DNA from: Ligula intestinalis
Lineage: Eukaryota > Platyhelminthes > Cestoda > Diphyllobothriidea > Diphyllobothriidae
Direction of reading: 5' to 3'
Assembly: GCA_036362985.1 (NCBI GenBank)
Contig: JAYGXS010000009.1
Span: 15,343,998 to 15,407,997, forward strand
Length of the DNA: 64,000 nt
A program made the position numbers and the translations under genes. This document shows, in pieces, positions 21,693-34,253 of this stretch. The notes beneath the pieces were generated by a model. That model was not told the DNA's origin. It saw only the letters and a list, made by a program, of their open reading frames with translations, and ran no database searches. Positions within the stretch are counted from its first letter, which is position 1, and each line of letters begins with the position of its first letter.

Positions 21693-22480
21693 CCACCAAC
21701 CCAAAAAGACACCCATTGGCACCTCTCCTGGCCCCGGTGTAAGGTTCAGCCATGTCCAGCTAAACATTGAAGGCCCCCTGCCAGTGGCTCTTCTTATCTC
21801 CACATGTACGTGAGTGGATTCACCCGGCACTCGCCACATAATGTCAAGGCTCCCGCTGGAATTTATGCTTTCATAAGTCATATGTTTGTCATCTTTGGTG
21901 CTCCAACCACAATCACCAATGATTGCTTGGACCAACTTGAGTTTACTTTTTTCAGCTTCTCCTCTTCAGGCTATACTCACATCTGCACTGTATCATATCA
22001 CCAAGCTTTCAAAGCGATGGTCAAGCGCTTTCGCTGCCCTTTGAAGACCTATCCACACGCTGCTTTCGATCCAGAGGTCTGGAGGGGTCATCTTCCCCGG
22101 TTTTTTTCGGGCACTTGCTCCTCTCTCAAGTCAGACCTTGAGTGTTCTCTTGCTTAACTGGTCTTCGGCGCCATTGTCTGTCTTGCTAGTGCGATGATCT
22201 CACCATTCGCTTAAGTTGCGGTTGAGGATCCTATTAACCTCCTGCACCGCCTCCCGCAGTATTTGCGGAAGCTACCTTCTGTTCCGCTCAGGTTCTTCAT
22301 CTTCGAGTCTTATCCCGAGGAAGAGTTGGCAACCTGCTCTCATGTCTTTCTACGGTGTATCGAGTTCGTCGACGCGTGAACCTATCCTATGACGACCCGT
22401 TCCGGGTTATCTCTCGAGGTACAATGACCTTCCGCGTCCATCATAAAACACACGAGGAGGTCGTGAACAAGGACTGCCCC
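21693..22480 (+). pseudogene. gypsy integrase, interrupted
   Basis: HQPKKTPIGTSPGPGVRF continues the zinc-binding region cut by the insertion; NIEGPLPVAL is the beginning of the core. From 21804 an open frame of 117 codons runs through FTRHSPHNVKAPAGIYAF, FGAPTTITND and SSLKSDLECSLA, the core and its end. In this family the catalytic residues are D..D..E. The second Asp lies in TITND; the first is Asn in LNIEGP (normally DIVGP); the YHQAFKAMVKRF segment has lost the NGxxE motif (normally NGMVERF), so the catalytic Glu is Lys. Near 22380-22480, SYDDPFRVISRGT is the C-terminal GPY-like region after a frame change. The enzyme would insert the element's DNA copy; this copy is dead. Confidence 0.85.
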
Positions 22481-22600
22481 CTCTCTATATTACACGCATT
22501 GGTCTTCACGTCCATTTTACCGATTGGTTAATTATTCATTTTTTACACTTCAACGTATCCTTTGGCGTCATTTCACGCTACCCTGAGCTCTCTGAGGGGG

Positions 22601-23639
22601 ATACTGCGCATAGGAGCGAGACTTCTTTGAAATTATCCACTTCTGCACACGTTTGGAACTAAGTTGCTTGTTTTTCGGAATGTGTACAACGTCTACTTGG
22701 ATGCCTCCGCGTAACATCCGTCGGCTGTTTGGGTCGTTTGAATTTCTGTTATTAATTTTAACACAACATTTGTCTTGTTCCGCTATGTTTAGTCTGCTTC
22801 ATAATGTTCTTATATTAGCTAAATTCCTTTTTTAAATACTGCCACCAACATGGTGTCCTTGTTCACCACACTTAATTTTAAGTTTCAACTAGAATACTCA
22901 ACGGCCCATGCCTAGTTCTCTCAAGTTAAATTTCTCTTCAGCAAGCCTTAAGTAAATATTTGTGAACGATCGATTTACATGGGATCTAGCAGTACACTAC
23001 TCTATCTTTGCGACCAAAACTAAAGCATTACTTCCTATTTTTCAGTAAAATTTGTTTATTTTATTATTACCTGTCCCAAATTCATCATTTGCGCATATTA
23101 ACATTCATCTTCCCCTTGCAGGCATCTGTATACGTGCTTTTGTTTCTGTTACATCCTCGTGCTCAAACAAACTATTGCACGCCACAAAAATGGGGTGAAT
23201 GAATAGCTGCCTGTGCCTCAAACACTGTATATCATTCATTTACATGTGCCGACTTTGCATTTTTCATGTACTTTCTGCAATGTTACATTGGTCACGTTTT
23301 CGTATAAGTTATTTGCTTGCATACAAAATCAAAGCAAAAATGTGTACAATTATATTTACCCCCAAATAAATTTGACTGAAATGAAATTAATGCGTCAACG
23401 AAGGCCTTCCTGGTGTCTCCAAGTACGATGTTCAGTATGAACTTTGCCAAGGAAAACCCTTACATTGACATATATCGGCTTATAATGCATAAAACGCCAG
23501 TGTGTTAATTGATTCCTTTACCACGAAGCCCTTCTGAGACGCAGCTGACGCAGCTGACGTAGAAGATTAAAGTTCAGTACTAGGGTAAGTAAAAGCGAGC
23601 TGAACGTACCGAGGCTTTACTGAAGCTCAACCCTGCTCT
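22601..23639 (+). other. Possible 3' LTR, then AT-rich spacer
   Basis: After the purine tract an LTR could begin with tgcgcatagg (22607). No second LTR is present in the window to define it. The remainder is AT-rich with no recognised gene. Confidence 0.3.
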
Positions 23640-23760
23640 AACTTGTGTCTTTGGGAACCATTCACACCCAACCCCACGATGTGTGTCACTCGAGGCTCGA
23701 ACCCACGACCTTTAGGTTAGGAATCTAACGCTCTAGCCAATGAGGCTCGAGCTCGTTTTC
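23640..23760 (-). repeat. tRNA-like SINE head (Arg-CCT-like)
   Basis: On the minus strand: tggctagagcgttaga (A-box-like), an anticodon-like arm TTAGA-TTCCTAA-CCTAA with CCT, and gtgggttcgagcc (B box). There is not enough sequence between the T loop and the acceptor-like ctcgag to form both stems, so this is a tRNA-derived short element rather than a working tRNA gene. Its tail leads to ttcacacccaacccc-type sequence. Confidence 0.6.
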
Positions 23761-23904
23761 TTGCCAATTTACATCGGGAGATATTGACACTGGATTATGA
23801 AGGTTCATCGATCGCTCACGGAATTCATTTGCCCCGCTGTGCCATGAGCCTCAGTCTCGAGCCCCACTAGTAGCCGCCTGGTGGTCAGAAGTCTAGGAAA
23901 ATAG

Positions 23905-24000
23905 CACTACCGGCAAAGACGATGAAGACTGGAACGGCCATTTCTGAATTACTGGCCGTCGTCGGACAGTCATACCCAATCCCAAGGGGTGCACCACCCT
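23905..24000 (-). mobile_element. Hammerhead-bearing short element, 3' fragment
   Basis: The tail of the same family as 24268-24573: ccggcaaagac, gactggaacggcc, atttctg. On the minus strand the core is CCGACGA (U4 changed to C) with GAAA intact (23941-23944). The tRNA-like head is missing. Confidence 0.7.
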
Positions 24001-24267
24001 AACCGACTGTCACAGCAAAAAAAATATTTGGAGTCATCTGCAGGATCTGGTGCAGATGCGGACAAATCTGACGAAACTGGCAAACTTCTCAAGACACGAA
24101 TTGCCAAACACTCAGCAGCAGAGCGGCCAAATGATGCCAATTCTCAAGTTACGGCCCATTTGACATGATCCGGTCTGATATTAAAATTTTGTGAGGACGA
24201 AATTCCCCCAAGAGGTGATAATTGTGTGAGCCGGGCATTACTTGAGTCATGATTCACTGGAATATAT

Positions 24268-24449
24268 TATTGCCGGCAAAGGCAAGGGAGACTGGAATGG
24301 CCATTTCTGGCTTATTAGCCATCGTCAGTCAGTCATACTCAGTTCCAAGTGGCGTCCCACACGAGCCTTGAACTCGCAATCTCTTTGATCAGAGTCAAGC
24401 GCCCTAAACTTTGAGTTTCAATATCCCTCGAACTAAATTGACAAGACAA
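24268..24449 (-). mobile_element. tRNA-headed hammerhead element, left half of inverted pair
   Basis: Read on the minus strand: a head with A/B-box-like sequence (aactcaaagtttagggcgc; tgcgagttcaaggctcg), then the hammerhead core and the ttgcctttgccggcaata tail. It is joined head to head to 24450-24573 through a linker containing tttcaatatccctcga and acaagacaag. The same arrangement recurs at 57866-58192. Confidence 0.8.
24278..24345 (-). ncRNA. Hammerhead ribozyme, best copy of the short-element family
   Basis: Minus strand: GAC of outer stem I, CTGACGA (24322-24328), stem II TGGCT-AATA-AGCCA (five perfect pairs), GAAA (24304-24307), stem III ATGG-CCATT-CCA with a bulged G before the U, then C (24290) as the cleavage base and GTC pairing back in stem I. 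All invariant core bases are present (N7 is C). Stem I is interrupted by internal loops, as in natural hammerheads. Schistosome Sm-alpha elements combine a polymerase III head with a hammerhead in the same way. Confidence 0.7.
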
Positions 24450-24573
24450 GCTCGTGACTCAATGGTTAAGGTATGGGACGCCCATTGGCTCTGGGTATGA
24501 CTTTCTGACGATGACCAGTAAATCCGGAATGGACATTCCAGTCTCCCTTGTCTTTGCCGGCAATACTACCTGC
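24450..24573 (+). mobile_element. tRNA-headed hammerhead element, right half of inverted pair
   Basis: Starts gctcgtgactcaatggtta (A-box-like) and lacks part of the head present in 58031-58192. CTGACGA is intact (24505-24511), but GAAA is degraded to GAAT and stem II is broken. Ends in ttgccggcaatac, the same tail as the left half in the opposite direction. Confidence 0.75.
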
Positions 24574-24589
24574 CTAGATTACAAGCCGC

Positions 24590-27500
24590 AGCGCGACTGC
24601 TGTCAGGACCCGAGAAACGAGACCCAAGGCAGAGCTAGATGAGTGAGGTCTGTTATCGATCGTGATTGTCTATCAATTAGTGTCGTATAAGTCATTTGAC
24701 GTACTTGATAAAAGCTCGGTGGCTACGTAAGAAGTCAAAACCACACCAACCAGAGAAAGCGTCAGTACAACCAACACAGAAGACAACTCAATTACGAGGT
24801 CCCAGCTGTGAGCCGGGAGTTTAATCACGCTCGAACGTAGGCTATACCAAAGCCTTTCCGTTGCTGGCATGCACCAATCTGCTACAATTCTGAAGCCTCT
24901 TTATTGACTACTTTAAAAGAATCGTTGTTGACACTGGTTTGACGTCGAAGAGCGTGCTTTTGAACAGGCAAATGCAACCCACATCTGATCTTCTCTCCTG
25001 ATTTATTAGAACCCCGAAAAGCCTGTCGTATTGAAATGCGATGCGTCCCTCTACCTCTACCACCGAATGTATTCTGGTGCGGAGATGCCGATCGCCTTTG
25101 AATCAAGAAGCATGCCGAAGGCGGAAGCAAACCATTCGCGACCAACTGAGGGGTACGTTCCCCATATTTCTGCTACCCCATGCCACCACTAGCGTACGGA
25201 GCGAAAAGTAACCGACTCTGCAAAGCAGTCGCTGATACCGCCTTGAGAATTTCAACGCGACTCGGCAAACCGGTGCAACGTTTTCAGGACAAAATCCAAT
25301 ATAAAAATTGTTGACAATTGTTAATTATCACATTCACGGAATGATCCCCCTTTTTGATGCTCTCCACTTGATTGGGAAGAGATGCAGTGTGTGTTGCCCT
25401 TACTGTCAGAACATCATGCCACAAGCGGGCGATAATTAGGTGCGCCTTCCCAATGTCTTTGCACTGACTGGCCACCCTTCAGACTTATGCACTTATTCTA
25501 CACCATATACCCCGCTTCGTCAACGTTACCCCTATCTACAAACAACCTTCTGTTTTGCATTCATAGAACTTCCAAAATCAAAACTCAGGTAAGACAGATT
25601 TCGTTGGATCAGCTTTTTTTACCGAGATAAGGTGTGCGGAAAAAATGCTAGCTGACTTCTCCAGGTAAGGTGTATTTGTTGGTTTGCACTCGTATGTGTC
25701 CTTACCCTGCATGCTCCTGCAGGCACCTTTTTCGCCTGTAGCCAATAAGGGGAAAATAACGTTGACTAACCCGACGCAAGTGATGCAAGCAGCAAATGGA
25801 CCAGCTGCAGGTGGGGGAGGGGAGATGAAAGACAGAATTAAGCCATTTGTGCTGGCGGCCACGGCGTGAGGGGTGGTTGCATTGACAAAACGAAGTTTGC
25901 CAAATCACAAGTCAGGAAAGACAGTGTAGGTCGGACCAGCTCTTTACCGTGAGAAAAAGACCCATTCGAAGGGCTCTGTCATACGCTAGGAGCCATCTAC
26001 ATCTTCTGGCCAGTTTTGGAAGTGTGTCCTTGCCGCTAGAGCCTTAAGAGTACGAGCTGTGTACTTTGTCACCTCCGGCCCACAAAAGGAAATGGCGCGC
26101 ATCGAATGGTTTCAAGCTTAAGCGCACCTCAAGCAGTGAGTCACCCGGGAACCTGAGAAAGAAAAACGCGCAAACTCAAGCTTGGCATGCGAATGCACAA
26201 TGTTTCAGCGCAGTGATGCTGAGTGCAGGCTGCCACAGACCGCTCCGAGCAAGAGCGTGAGACAGTGACGAAAGAATATCAGTGATAACTGTTGGAACGG
26301 ACTGCCACAAATTCGGTGATTATCAATTTGAGATAAGATTTACAGTCACTGAGGGAACTAAGATGTACAAACTTGGTCAGAAGCCCAATAGCCTCAGGGA
26401 AACAATAACGTATTATTACGTAGGCAGTAGTATATATGAAGGTTACACTTTACCTCAAACTGGCAGAATTGGTACTGGGTAAATGTCCAGACAGTTTATG
26501 TATTCAGACCTATATATGTAAAGTATGTTTGCTTCAGTCCATCGGAACTTATTTTCAAGGAGATAAGCTGCTTTTTAAAATATTTTTTATGTTGAATGCT
26601 ATTTTGTGGTTCTCATCTGCTTCGTTTCAGGCCAAGATCGGCCCAATTTTAATCAGCCGCTCCCTTTTCAGGAGACAATACATGTGGCGCACAGCAGTTC
26701 AAAACTTAAAATTAATACTGTCTGGGGAATCATATTCTATTTTAACGAGCTCAGAAGAACAGCCAGCTTAACTCAGAATTCAGGTCATCGGTAGTCATGC
26801 CTGAAGTGCGTTTTAGCGTTCACCTGAGCGAAGGTTTGTCATGCCTCTTGTCGATTTCACAACCGTGAGTCCCTTGTGCACATACGTAAACCCACCAAAC
26901 CTCCACCCTATCCCCCATCCCTCCCTCATACCACCTGTCTTTTGTCCCTCAAAATCGTACTTGGGCTGACATAGGGCTCCCTGAGGGCACAAAATCATGA
27001 GTGAAGACTTGTTTTGCCAGTGAATTTTGAGTGGATCATGGAGCCTAACTGAATAGCAAGCAGCATCCACCATGCTGCTGAGGTATCAAATTAAATTGAA
27101 AGTACTGCTGGCAGCTATATGTAGGGTTCACTAAAGTTTATTTTTTGCATAACTGTCTACTCACTTCGTAGGAATAGGCATGCATTTTGTTCACTAATTT
27201 GGCACCGGCTGCATCCCAAGGAGGATGCAGTCATTTTCGTTTAGTTTGCGTTTAGTAAGTTTAGTTTTAGTTCATTTTTCTTTCTTTTTTCGTTACACGC
27301 AGTTTATTTTTTGGCCTAGAAGCTGTTATTGAGTTTAAAAAATGAGGACAAGCCATCTACATAGACAGAAGGGATATAGATTTTGCATATGGTTGATAAG
27401 TAGTTTATATAGAGTTGATATAGAGTCGACGATTGTATCCAGTTGAGCTCTATTGGACCAGCTTCTTTCTTATTGATTGTATCTTTCATTTTAATTATCG

Positions 27501-28029
27501 CACGCAAATGTTTGGTTGATTAAATAATTACTGCTAGTATTTTCTACTTCTAGACGATTTAATTTTTAAATTATTTTTTCTTTCCCTCTGATGCGCCCCA
27601 ACCTTTACCTTTTATTATCACCTGTTTCGTATCACAGAAGGATGGAGTTTTCGCGTGCTGTAGTGGACATTAAATGCAACTTCTACTAAAATACTTCATC
27701 TGGGATATTGAAACTAAACAACGCCCATTTTTAGCATAACTACGTGACACTAAACAGTTTACCCGCCAAATGCGTGAGCCTCTTTTATCTTACAGACTGC
27801 TTTGGCTGAATGGGGATTCTCTACCCACTGGGCTGGTGATGAAAGCCCGATTCAAATGAGACGGACGAAACATGCCACGAAACACGTAGAGAGAGTCTTT
27901 AAGCCAGACTTGTCACCATGTAAAAGTTCCTTACCACCTATCTTAATCTGCGATAAGGAGTGGAACCAATAAACCATTGACAACTTATTTACTACTGTAT
28001 ATTCCCGAGCGAGAACCAACAAGACATTG
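24590..28029. other. Long stretch without recognised gene
   Basis: Mixed composition. Short open frames exist on both strands (for example 25578-25862 minus, 94 codons) without a known domain. A local ~327-bp-offset similarity links about 25575-25640 and 25900-25965 (caggtaagacag / caggaaagacag). 27230-27600 is T-rich. Confidence 0.45.
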
Positions 28030-28200
28030 GGCCCGCAGCTATAGGGTTAGGGCGTTTGACTCTGATCAGAGAGGTCGCGGTTTCTAAACTCGAGTTTGGC
28101 AGTAATTTTAACAACATCGTTGGAGTTGGGCATCATAAGCTGACGACAGCTAATGAGTCAGAAATGGCCATTCTACTGTCTCTGTCTTCGTCGGTAATGC
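28030..28200 (+). mobile_element. tRNA-headed hammerhead element, single copy
   Basis: Head agggcgtttgactctgatca with gaggtcgcggttt (B-box region carrying a small insertion), core CTGACGA (28140-28146), GAAA (28161-28164), then tggccattctactgtctc and the cttcgtcggtaatgcc tail. The core bases are intact, but stem II (CAGCT..AGTCA) has lost pairs. Unlike the two pairs, this copy has no inverted partner. Confidence 0.7.
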
Positions 28201-28209
28201 CTAATTAAA

Positions 28210-31200
28210 ATAAAATATTACTGAAACATAGTAGGTAACATAACAATAAGTCACATTAGGATATTCGCTTGTACGTACGCAAGCGCCAAAGGCATCAACC
28301 AGGACGAGTACGTCCTGGAGCATATCGGTGTACACTTGTCTACTATACCATGTTGAGTTCACTATGCAGAGTCCATTCTACAGTCACAGGAGTTTATGAC
28401 CACAAACCGGATTATTCGACGTGTCGACCGTTGTAAGTGCAATTGGCCATCACACAATAGACACAAGACAGCAACTTGCGCGTGGGTTAGTTTCGAATAA
28501 GCCAGACTTTCGCAACTTCTACTGCTCTATCCTATCTCACCCTCCTTGCTCCAAAAGCGATGCAATCAGTGTAGAAGCGCGGTAGCTGTGGCGAACAGAA
28601 CTACGCGTGTCTCACAAACTGTTTCTCATTACGTGTATCGGGCATGTTGCTAGAGAGATTGTTGACAATAGGAGGTTTCCCCAAGTCAGAAGTCAGGTAA
28701 GAATGCTAAGAGTAAACGGTCTATGTTGTCAAAAAGAGCTTACAAAGGACTCAACAGAAAATCGCTCTCACACGGTCCTCAAGATCGAACGCCATGCCGA
28801 ACCGAGTGGCAACTTCCGCCTAACCTTTGTGTACTCAAGACATTGTTCCTACTACTCTGCCTCCCCATGACTTTTCTCTCTCATCTCCTAAGGGACCGAG
28901 CCCAGAAGATCGAAGCTTTTAAGATAAATCTTCTTAGCCTTATCACCCCCGCGATAGTATTCTAACATCTTATTTTATTCTTACTCATTCACTTTTGCTA
29001 TTTACCTACCCCTTTACTGTAAAGGATATTTCATACTATTAACTTGTTATTCTTCTACATTTCCTTACGCATGTTTGCTGTGGTTAGTAGCAATTCTGTT
29101 CCATGTTACATAATCGAAGAACTATAACAGGTTTACTAGTTCTTTGTGTGTGTGTATGTCGACCCCAACGTGTTCGGCCGACTGCATCGCTGTTGGTGTG
29201 AGTGCCAAAAAACACGCATTTTTAAGTTGCTCCTCACACAACATGTAAATGAGCTCCACTCTGCAGGCGCGTACTTGCCTAGACGCTAGATCTGCTCGAC
29301 CCTCGCGCTCAGTGTCACACTTTCATTTGGGTGATTTGCGTCCCTTTGGTTTTCAGCTCAGCCAATCTGATTCTCTTCTGAACATCAGCAGTCTTTCTAG
29401 ACCTCATACTTCCCTCCTCAATTTATAACGAAGTACACACAAGCACTCGTGTGCAACAGGATGATCTTGTTCAGTGCGTAGATGGCATTGGTAAGTGGCA
29501 GTCATTTTTATAGGCGAGCATAGGAACGCAGCCATCACTGGAGCACTGGCCTAACACACCACACTCTCATAATTTTCGTTAAGGCCAGGGGAAGCATACG
29601 TTAGGAGAGTGCGAGGCCGTCAAATGCGCGTTGACTTTGCATAACGCGTGAACGGGTTTGCCTTAAATGCGCAACTACAGTAGGTGCACTATCTCATGAA
29701 ATCCAAAGGTTTTCACAAGTAACTCCCTCTTACTTAAATGCAGCCCAAGCTGTGGCCCCCAAAGTCAAACAGCAATAAAGTCATGGTCGTTCTTCCTTAT
29801 ACGGCATATTGTGATTCATGAAAAAAAATATAACGTTTGATAGAAACACCAGTTTTTTAGGAAAGTGGAAAATTCCAAAAGAGTGGAAATCGGGCGTACT
29901 AGGTAAACTTGAATTTTACATGAATAGGAAGGCCGTCCATGCAAAACCACCGAGTGGATAAAGCAGCACAAGTAAAATTACGTTGGAAGATTTTCGTTTT
30001 GTCAAGTTTTCGAAAACATATGCTTCCATATTACGTGCAATATAATGTATGGCTGTTACCGAAGAGCCAAAATTTCGAGTATGTATTCACGTTTTCACGA
30101 GAACTGCTAGTTGTTTCTTTTGTTTATGCATCGCTTGATTTACGTTGGACTAAGACACATTTTCGCTTGATGTGCCCCATTGGGAGACAACAGGAGTAAT
30201 ATATTTCTTAAGCTCACGTGCGGACATGCTGGTCAGTGACTAATACATTTAAATAGAATTGTCAGGAGCAATTGTAAACGTACCATTTTTGTACCGTACG
30301 AGTAATTGCCTCCCGCCATATTCTTTTACAACTTTTTTGATATTTCTAGTGCGGAGATGTTCAGATCTTCCTTGAAATTCTAGTTAACACTTTACGATTT
30401 TCACAAGCTTAAGTCAACTGACCATAAATAATGAGTATGCTCTATGTGCTTACCCAAACCTTCAAAATAAGATATATCTTGATAGCTTTTACGTACGTAA
30501 CCAGCTTTTAAACATTTTTTTCTTATGCAGCTGTCTTTGTGTGTCATAGATTCAGAACCACCCAATCATGTGAGCCCATTGCCGAGAAAATTAACGTCCA
30601 CTAAAAAAATCGCGAATGAATATGCTTAAAATTGATTTAGAAAAATTCTACAAAACGTTAACGCATGAAAAAAGCTTTGCTTATATATTTTAGCGTCTGA
30701 TGTCTGCTTACTTTAATTTTTTATGATGAAGTCAAGATCAGAATGGGAAATTTTGGTCATTGGATTGATTTCCCTAACAATTAGGGATATGTCTTCTGTT
30801 ATAAATACAAGAGTTTAATGTTTTGTCTAAAACAGAACAGTTTTCAGCATATTCGGTTACTTCTAGACTTATTTCTACAAAAAATGTAGAACAGAGGGTC
30901 AATAAAATCAGCGGCAATTTTTGAGAAAACTCTTTCGCAATGTCCCGTGACAACGCACTCAAATGTGTGTTATGTTAACTGTGTTCAACTTTATATTGGC
31001 TGCACAATCTATTTAGTTGTCTACAAGCCTTTTGATATACAATATAAATTTTTAGATGGGGTTAGGCAAGTAAGAGCCTTAAAGGTTTATTTTTCAATTT
31101 AACGACACAAAACGTAATTAATTTGTAAAATATAATTTTTAAACTTATTTGGTTATTCTTTTTCCAAAAATAACGCATTACCTTATACCTTAACTTAGCT

Positions 31201-32023
31201 TATAACCTCAATTTCATGGACGCAAAACAAAATTTTTCGATTTGTGAACAGATAAAACTAAACAGTTGCTGCTCCTCATGAGTGTTCTTTCATAGTCCAA
31301 CATGCACTAACAAGAAGCTCTTTACCGCAACGTCTAATAACTTAGGAAATTTCCCCGATATCAACAAACGCTGAACTCCATGCATTTTCGCCTCTATTTT
31401 CTCCCATTATACTGAGCTGAACAGAATGGAATTCTAATAAACATCATTTTGCGCGTCAAGCCAACCCAATGAACTAAATAACCATCCTCAAATGTGTGTT
31501 AAGTTCACCAATCTCCAACCTCTCATCAGATAGGTAACCCACTGTACATACAACTGAAACTGAGATGTATTTGAATGGGCCCAGAGGCCGTTACCGAGTC
31601 AGGCTTAATTTGCGGGCCAGTCCGTCATGAAATACACTCTGGGAGAATTTAGAATTGCTGCATATGAAGTTACTGGCCTGCATCGGAATGGGTTTTGATT
31701 TTGGTGCTTGTGGTGGTGGTGATAAGAGTAGTGCCGCATGGTAGATGCACTGGACCAAAACGGGGGCCAGATCGTGGTATGGCAGACGTTATTATGCTTG
31801 CGCTCCCAAAAAAAATTTTAAAAGTGGGGGCAGGGGGGGGCACGCATATGCGCAACTTCGGCCGCGCCAGCCACCTCTCCTGTCCTCTTGACTGCGTCTT
31901 GACAACGCGACCTGGTGGGTAACGGAGGAAAGTATGCGGTAGACGCTACGCAAGTGTACTATCACTTAAAAATAACTCTTGTACCAGTCAGCCTTCCGGT
32001 TTGAAGCACAAGTAAATAATAAA
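28210..32023. other. Long stretch without recognised gene
   Basis: Mostly AT-rich. I see no known domain, no clear exon and no repeat shared with the rest of the window. 31800-31845 holds a purine and G-rich run (gtgggggcaggggggggc). Confidence 0.45.
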
Positions 32024-32710
32024 TAAATAAATTTTATATTTAAGGCCCGCAGGGCCTCGTTTTTGCAAACTTAGTGCTGTGGAAATATAAATGCAAAGTT
32101 GATAAATGCTGCTCTCCGGGAACAACCACATAGAAAGTGGGAGCGTTTAGTACTGTTGGCAGATAAAATTTATACCCACCAACATATCTTCATTTTAAAA
32201 TAGTACTCAACACTCTCTGGAAATGCATGGTGAACAAAGGAGGAAGCAGTGAAAAAAAAATCCTACCATTAAAATGGGGGCAGAGTTCAGTGGACCCCCG
32301 CTTAAAAAGAAAACAAAACGTAGGAGACAAAAACTGCTTCTGCAAAATTAAGGAGGTTGGTAGATAGGATCGATTATAGTGCAATGAGACAGGACTCTTG
32401 ATGGAAACGTATGAGGGTTGAAAACGCTTCTTGTCTTTGGAGAAACCAAAGAAGGAGCCGATGAAGACGAGGAGAGGGGGACGGATGCCAATTGCGTCCA
32501 ATTTTACCAGAAGCCGTCTTTGCGGTACCTTGTCAAAGGCCTTGCTCAGGTCAAAGTAGATAACAAATACGTATTGCCGCTCGTTACGGAGGGAAGTGAC
32601 GTGGTTAAGAAAAGCTAAGTGACACGTCTCGCATGATCTTCCGGGAAGAAAACCATGCAGCGAGTCGCTTAAAAGCTTGTTTTCTACCGTGGAAATTGTC
32701 AGAACCTTTT
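32024..32710 (-). mobile_element. CR1-like LINE, 3' end with reverse transcriptase fragment
   Basis: 3' tail ataaataaataaa (plus strand) and the hairpin at 32043-32057, followed by a ~390-bp untranslated region that recurs at 34254-34668. Upstream in LINE sense (32700-32440) the minus frames give FLPGRSCETCH and YFDLSKAFDKVPQRRL, the first Asp-containing box of the reverse transcriptase. The catalytic FADD region and beyond are deleted, so the coding fragment is joined directly to the 3' end. Confidence 0.8.
32043..32057 (-). promoter_or_regulatory. LINE 3'-terminal hairpin
   Basis: aggccc-gca-gggcct: six pairs closing a three-base loop, followed in LINE sense by taaatataaa. Compare 34275, 43566 and 44942. 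CR1-type LINEs are known to use a conserved 3' structure for recognition by their own reverse transcriptase. Confidence 0.6.
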
Positions 32711-33439
32711 GGCGAATCGTCGTGTGTGTGTACTACCTGCGCAATATGGAGTATTCAATTTAGGGTCTTGGCAGTTTAGATCCGCTCTTTCTTGCAGGTA
32801 CCGAGTATTACTAGCGTCCTTAACTGGCCTCTGCCTAGCAGCCAGCCTCGGTAACCACCTTGACAGGCGGGCGAAATCATATGAGGGTTTCCAGTGTGCA
32901 TTCTCAGCGAAACCCGGTATACCCCGGCTAGCAGTAATAATTATCATAAAAGAAGTAGTAGGTGGAAAGTACTAGTTATCGATTGCCCGTAGTATTAATA
33001 GCATGCGCAGCTATTGTATCCCGTGGTAATATTAGAAGCAGTAGTAGCAGTGTCAGTGGCAGAATAGCTTTCGCAGTATTCTTATCATTATCACTAGTAT
33101 TTCTTACTATTAATCATATTATTTCATTCTTATCATATATATTATGATTGACAATTTTATTATTACTCCTAGTCTTATTATTAATAATATTATTATAAAT
33201 ACTGTTTCATTTACTAGATTTTTGTATTTTATTATTGACGCTGTGTCATCATTCTATTATATATTGTTGTTACTTAGTATTATTATAAGTAGTATAAGTA
33301 TTTAAGTATTAGTGTCATCAGTTGTAGTAGTATTACTAAAATAATTATTGTTAGCATAATGTTTTTTACTATTTGTTCTAATAGTGCGGCTTCTGGCAAT
33401 CCTACTGCTATGATAACTAATGCTGCTCCCAACCCCCCT
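32711..33439. other. AT-rich stretch with trinucleotide texture
   Basis: 33000-33420 is dominated by att/agt/tta-type trinucleotides and resembles the leader region at 9661-10300 read in LINE sense. No gene. Confidence 0.4.
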
Positions 33440-33580
33440 CACGATAAAACATGCTTGCGACGAGAGTGACACGCAATCCCGTAGGCGGCCTAGGCCATAG
33501 TGTCCTTTATCCAATAAACCTAGTGACCCATAGTGAACTCCAGCAGCCGTCTGGTATGACAAATCAGCCTTACTTGGGGA
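33440..33580 (+). mobile_element. Leader fragment of the RTE-like LINE
   Basis: gtgacacgcaatc, ggccatag, gtgacccatag and cagccgtctgg..tgacaaa occur in the same order as on the minus strand of 9655-9530, with moderate divergence. No coding part follows. Confidence 0.65.
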
Positions 33581-34253
33581 CAGCACTCAGTTCTTCTGCG
33601 TAGGAGAGAGAGAGCTACAAATGTGCCCTAAAATAATGCTGAGTTCACGTCTACTGCCAGCGGACTGTAGCTGCACATGGCTACATGTACAGTCGAAACA
33701 CAAACAGAAACACCAGTAACCTTTCCCATCCACTCCCTCTTCCAGTCTACAACAAATTCCGGACCACCAATATGAGCCCACTAGCAGTCTAGAATGTCAG
33801 CTCCCTCCCAGACATTCCTAGCAGTCTGCGGGGTCGAAATAGCTCGTGATTTTCTGATGGGCTGACAACTATGAATTATCGAAGCCCAGAAAGCCACCTG
33901 TTGTAGGGACCTGGTAGCGCAATCCGCTTCCCATGTCACGCAACGCATGGGCTCACGTGATTCCAAGCCGTGACCAGCCTGTAGGATAACCTTGGCCTGC
34001 GCAAACGCTTGCCTCGCGTGGCTGCTGGCATGTGCGTTTGCACTCGTGACTGAGTTTAAAAGCATCTCGTGCTCGCAAATCACATGAGATGCGGACTCCG
34101 TTTATTTTCAGAGTATAATAAGGTCAGTGCAAGTGATCTGGAACATTATTAGTTGGCGAGATTAATCCAAATCGATATGTGATATTCTCGTCCAAACTGT
34201 TCCGATAATTAATATACTTGCAGCCATTGTTAACGAATGTAACCATGGGGTAT
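33581..34253. other. Stretch without recognised feature
   Basis: A 100-codon minus frame (33781-34083) has no known domain or clear splice sites. Confidence 0.4.

Larger units (their letters stand above)
21174..22600 (+). mobile_element. Ty3/gypsy LTR retrotransposon, 3' pol part, decayed
   Basis: Plus-strand order: end of RNase H, a spacer, integrase zinc region, integrase core and integrase C-terminal region, then a purine stretch gagggggata (22596-22605) that could be the polypurine tract before a 3' LTR. Everything upstream of RNase H is missing, so the copy is 5'-truncated. Confidence 0.85.

Noticed and set aside
23640..23760. A genuine tRNA-Arg(CCT) gene
   Set aside because: Anticodon arm and boxes are suggestive, but the T stem and acceptor stem cannot both be formed; treated as a SINE head.
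25578..25862. A 94-codon minus frame starting MAASTNG
   Set aside because: Overlapping frames are open on both strands, with no domain or splice evidence; likely chance in a locally duplicated GC-rich stretch.
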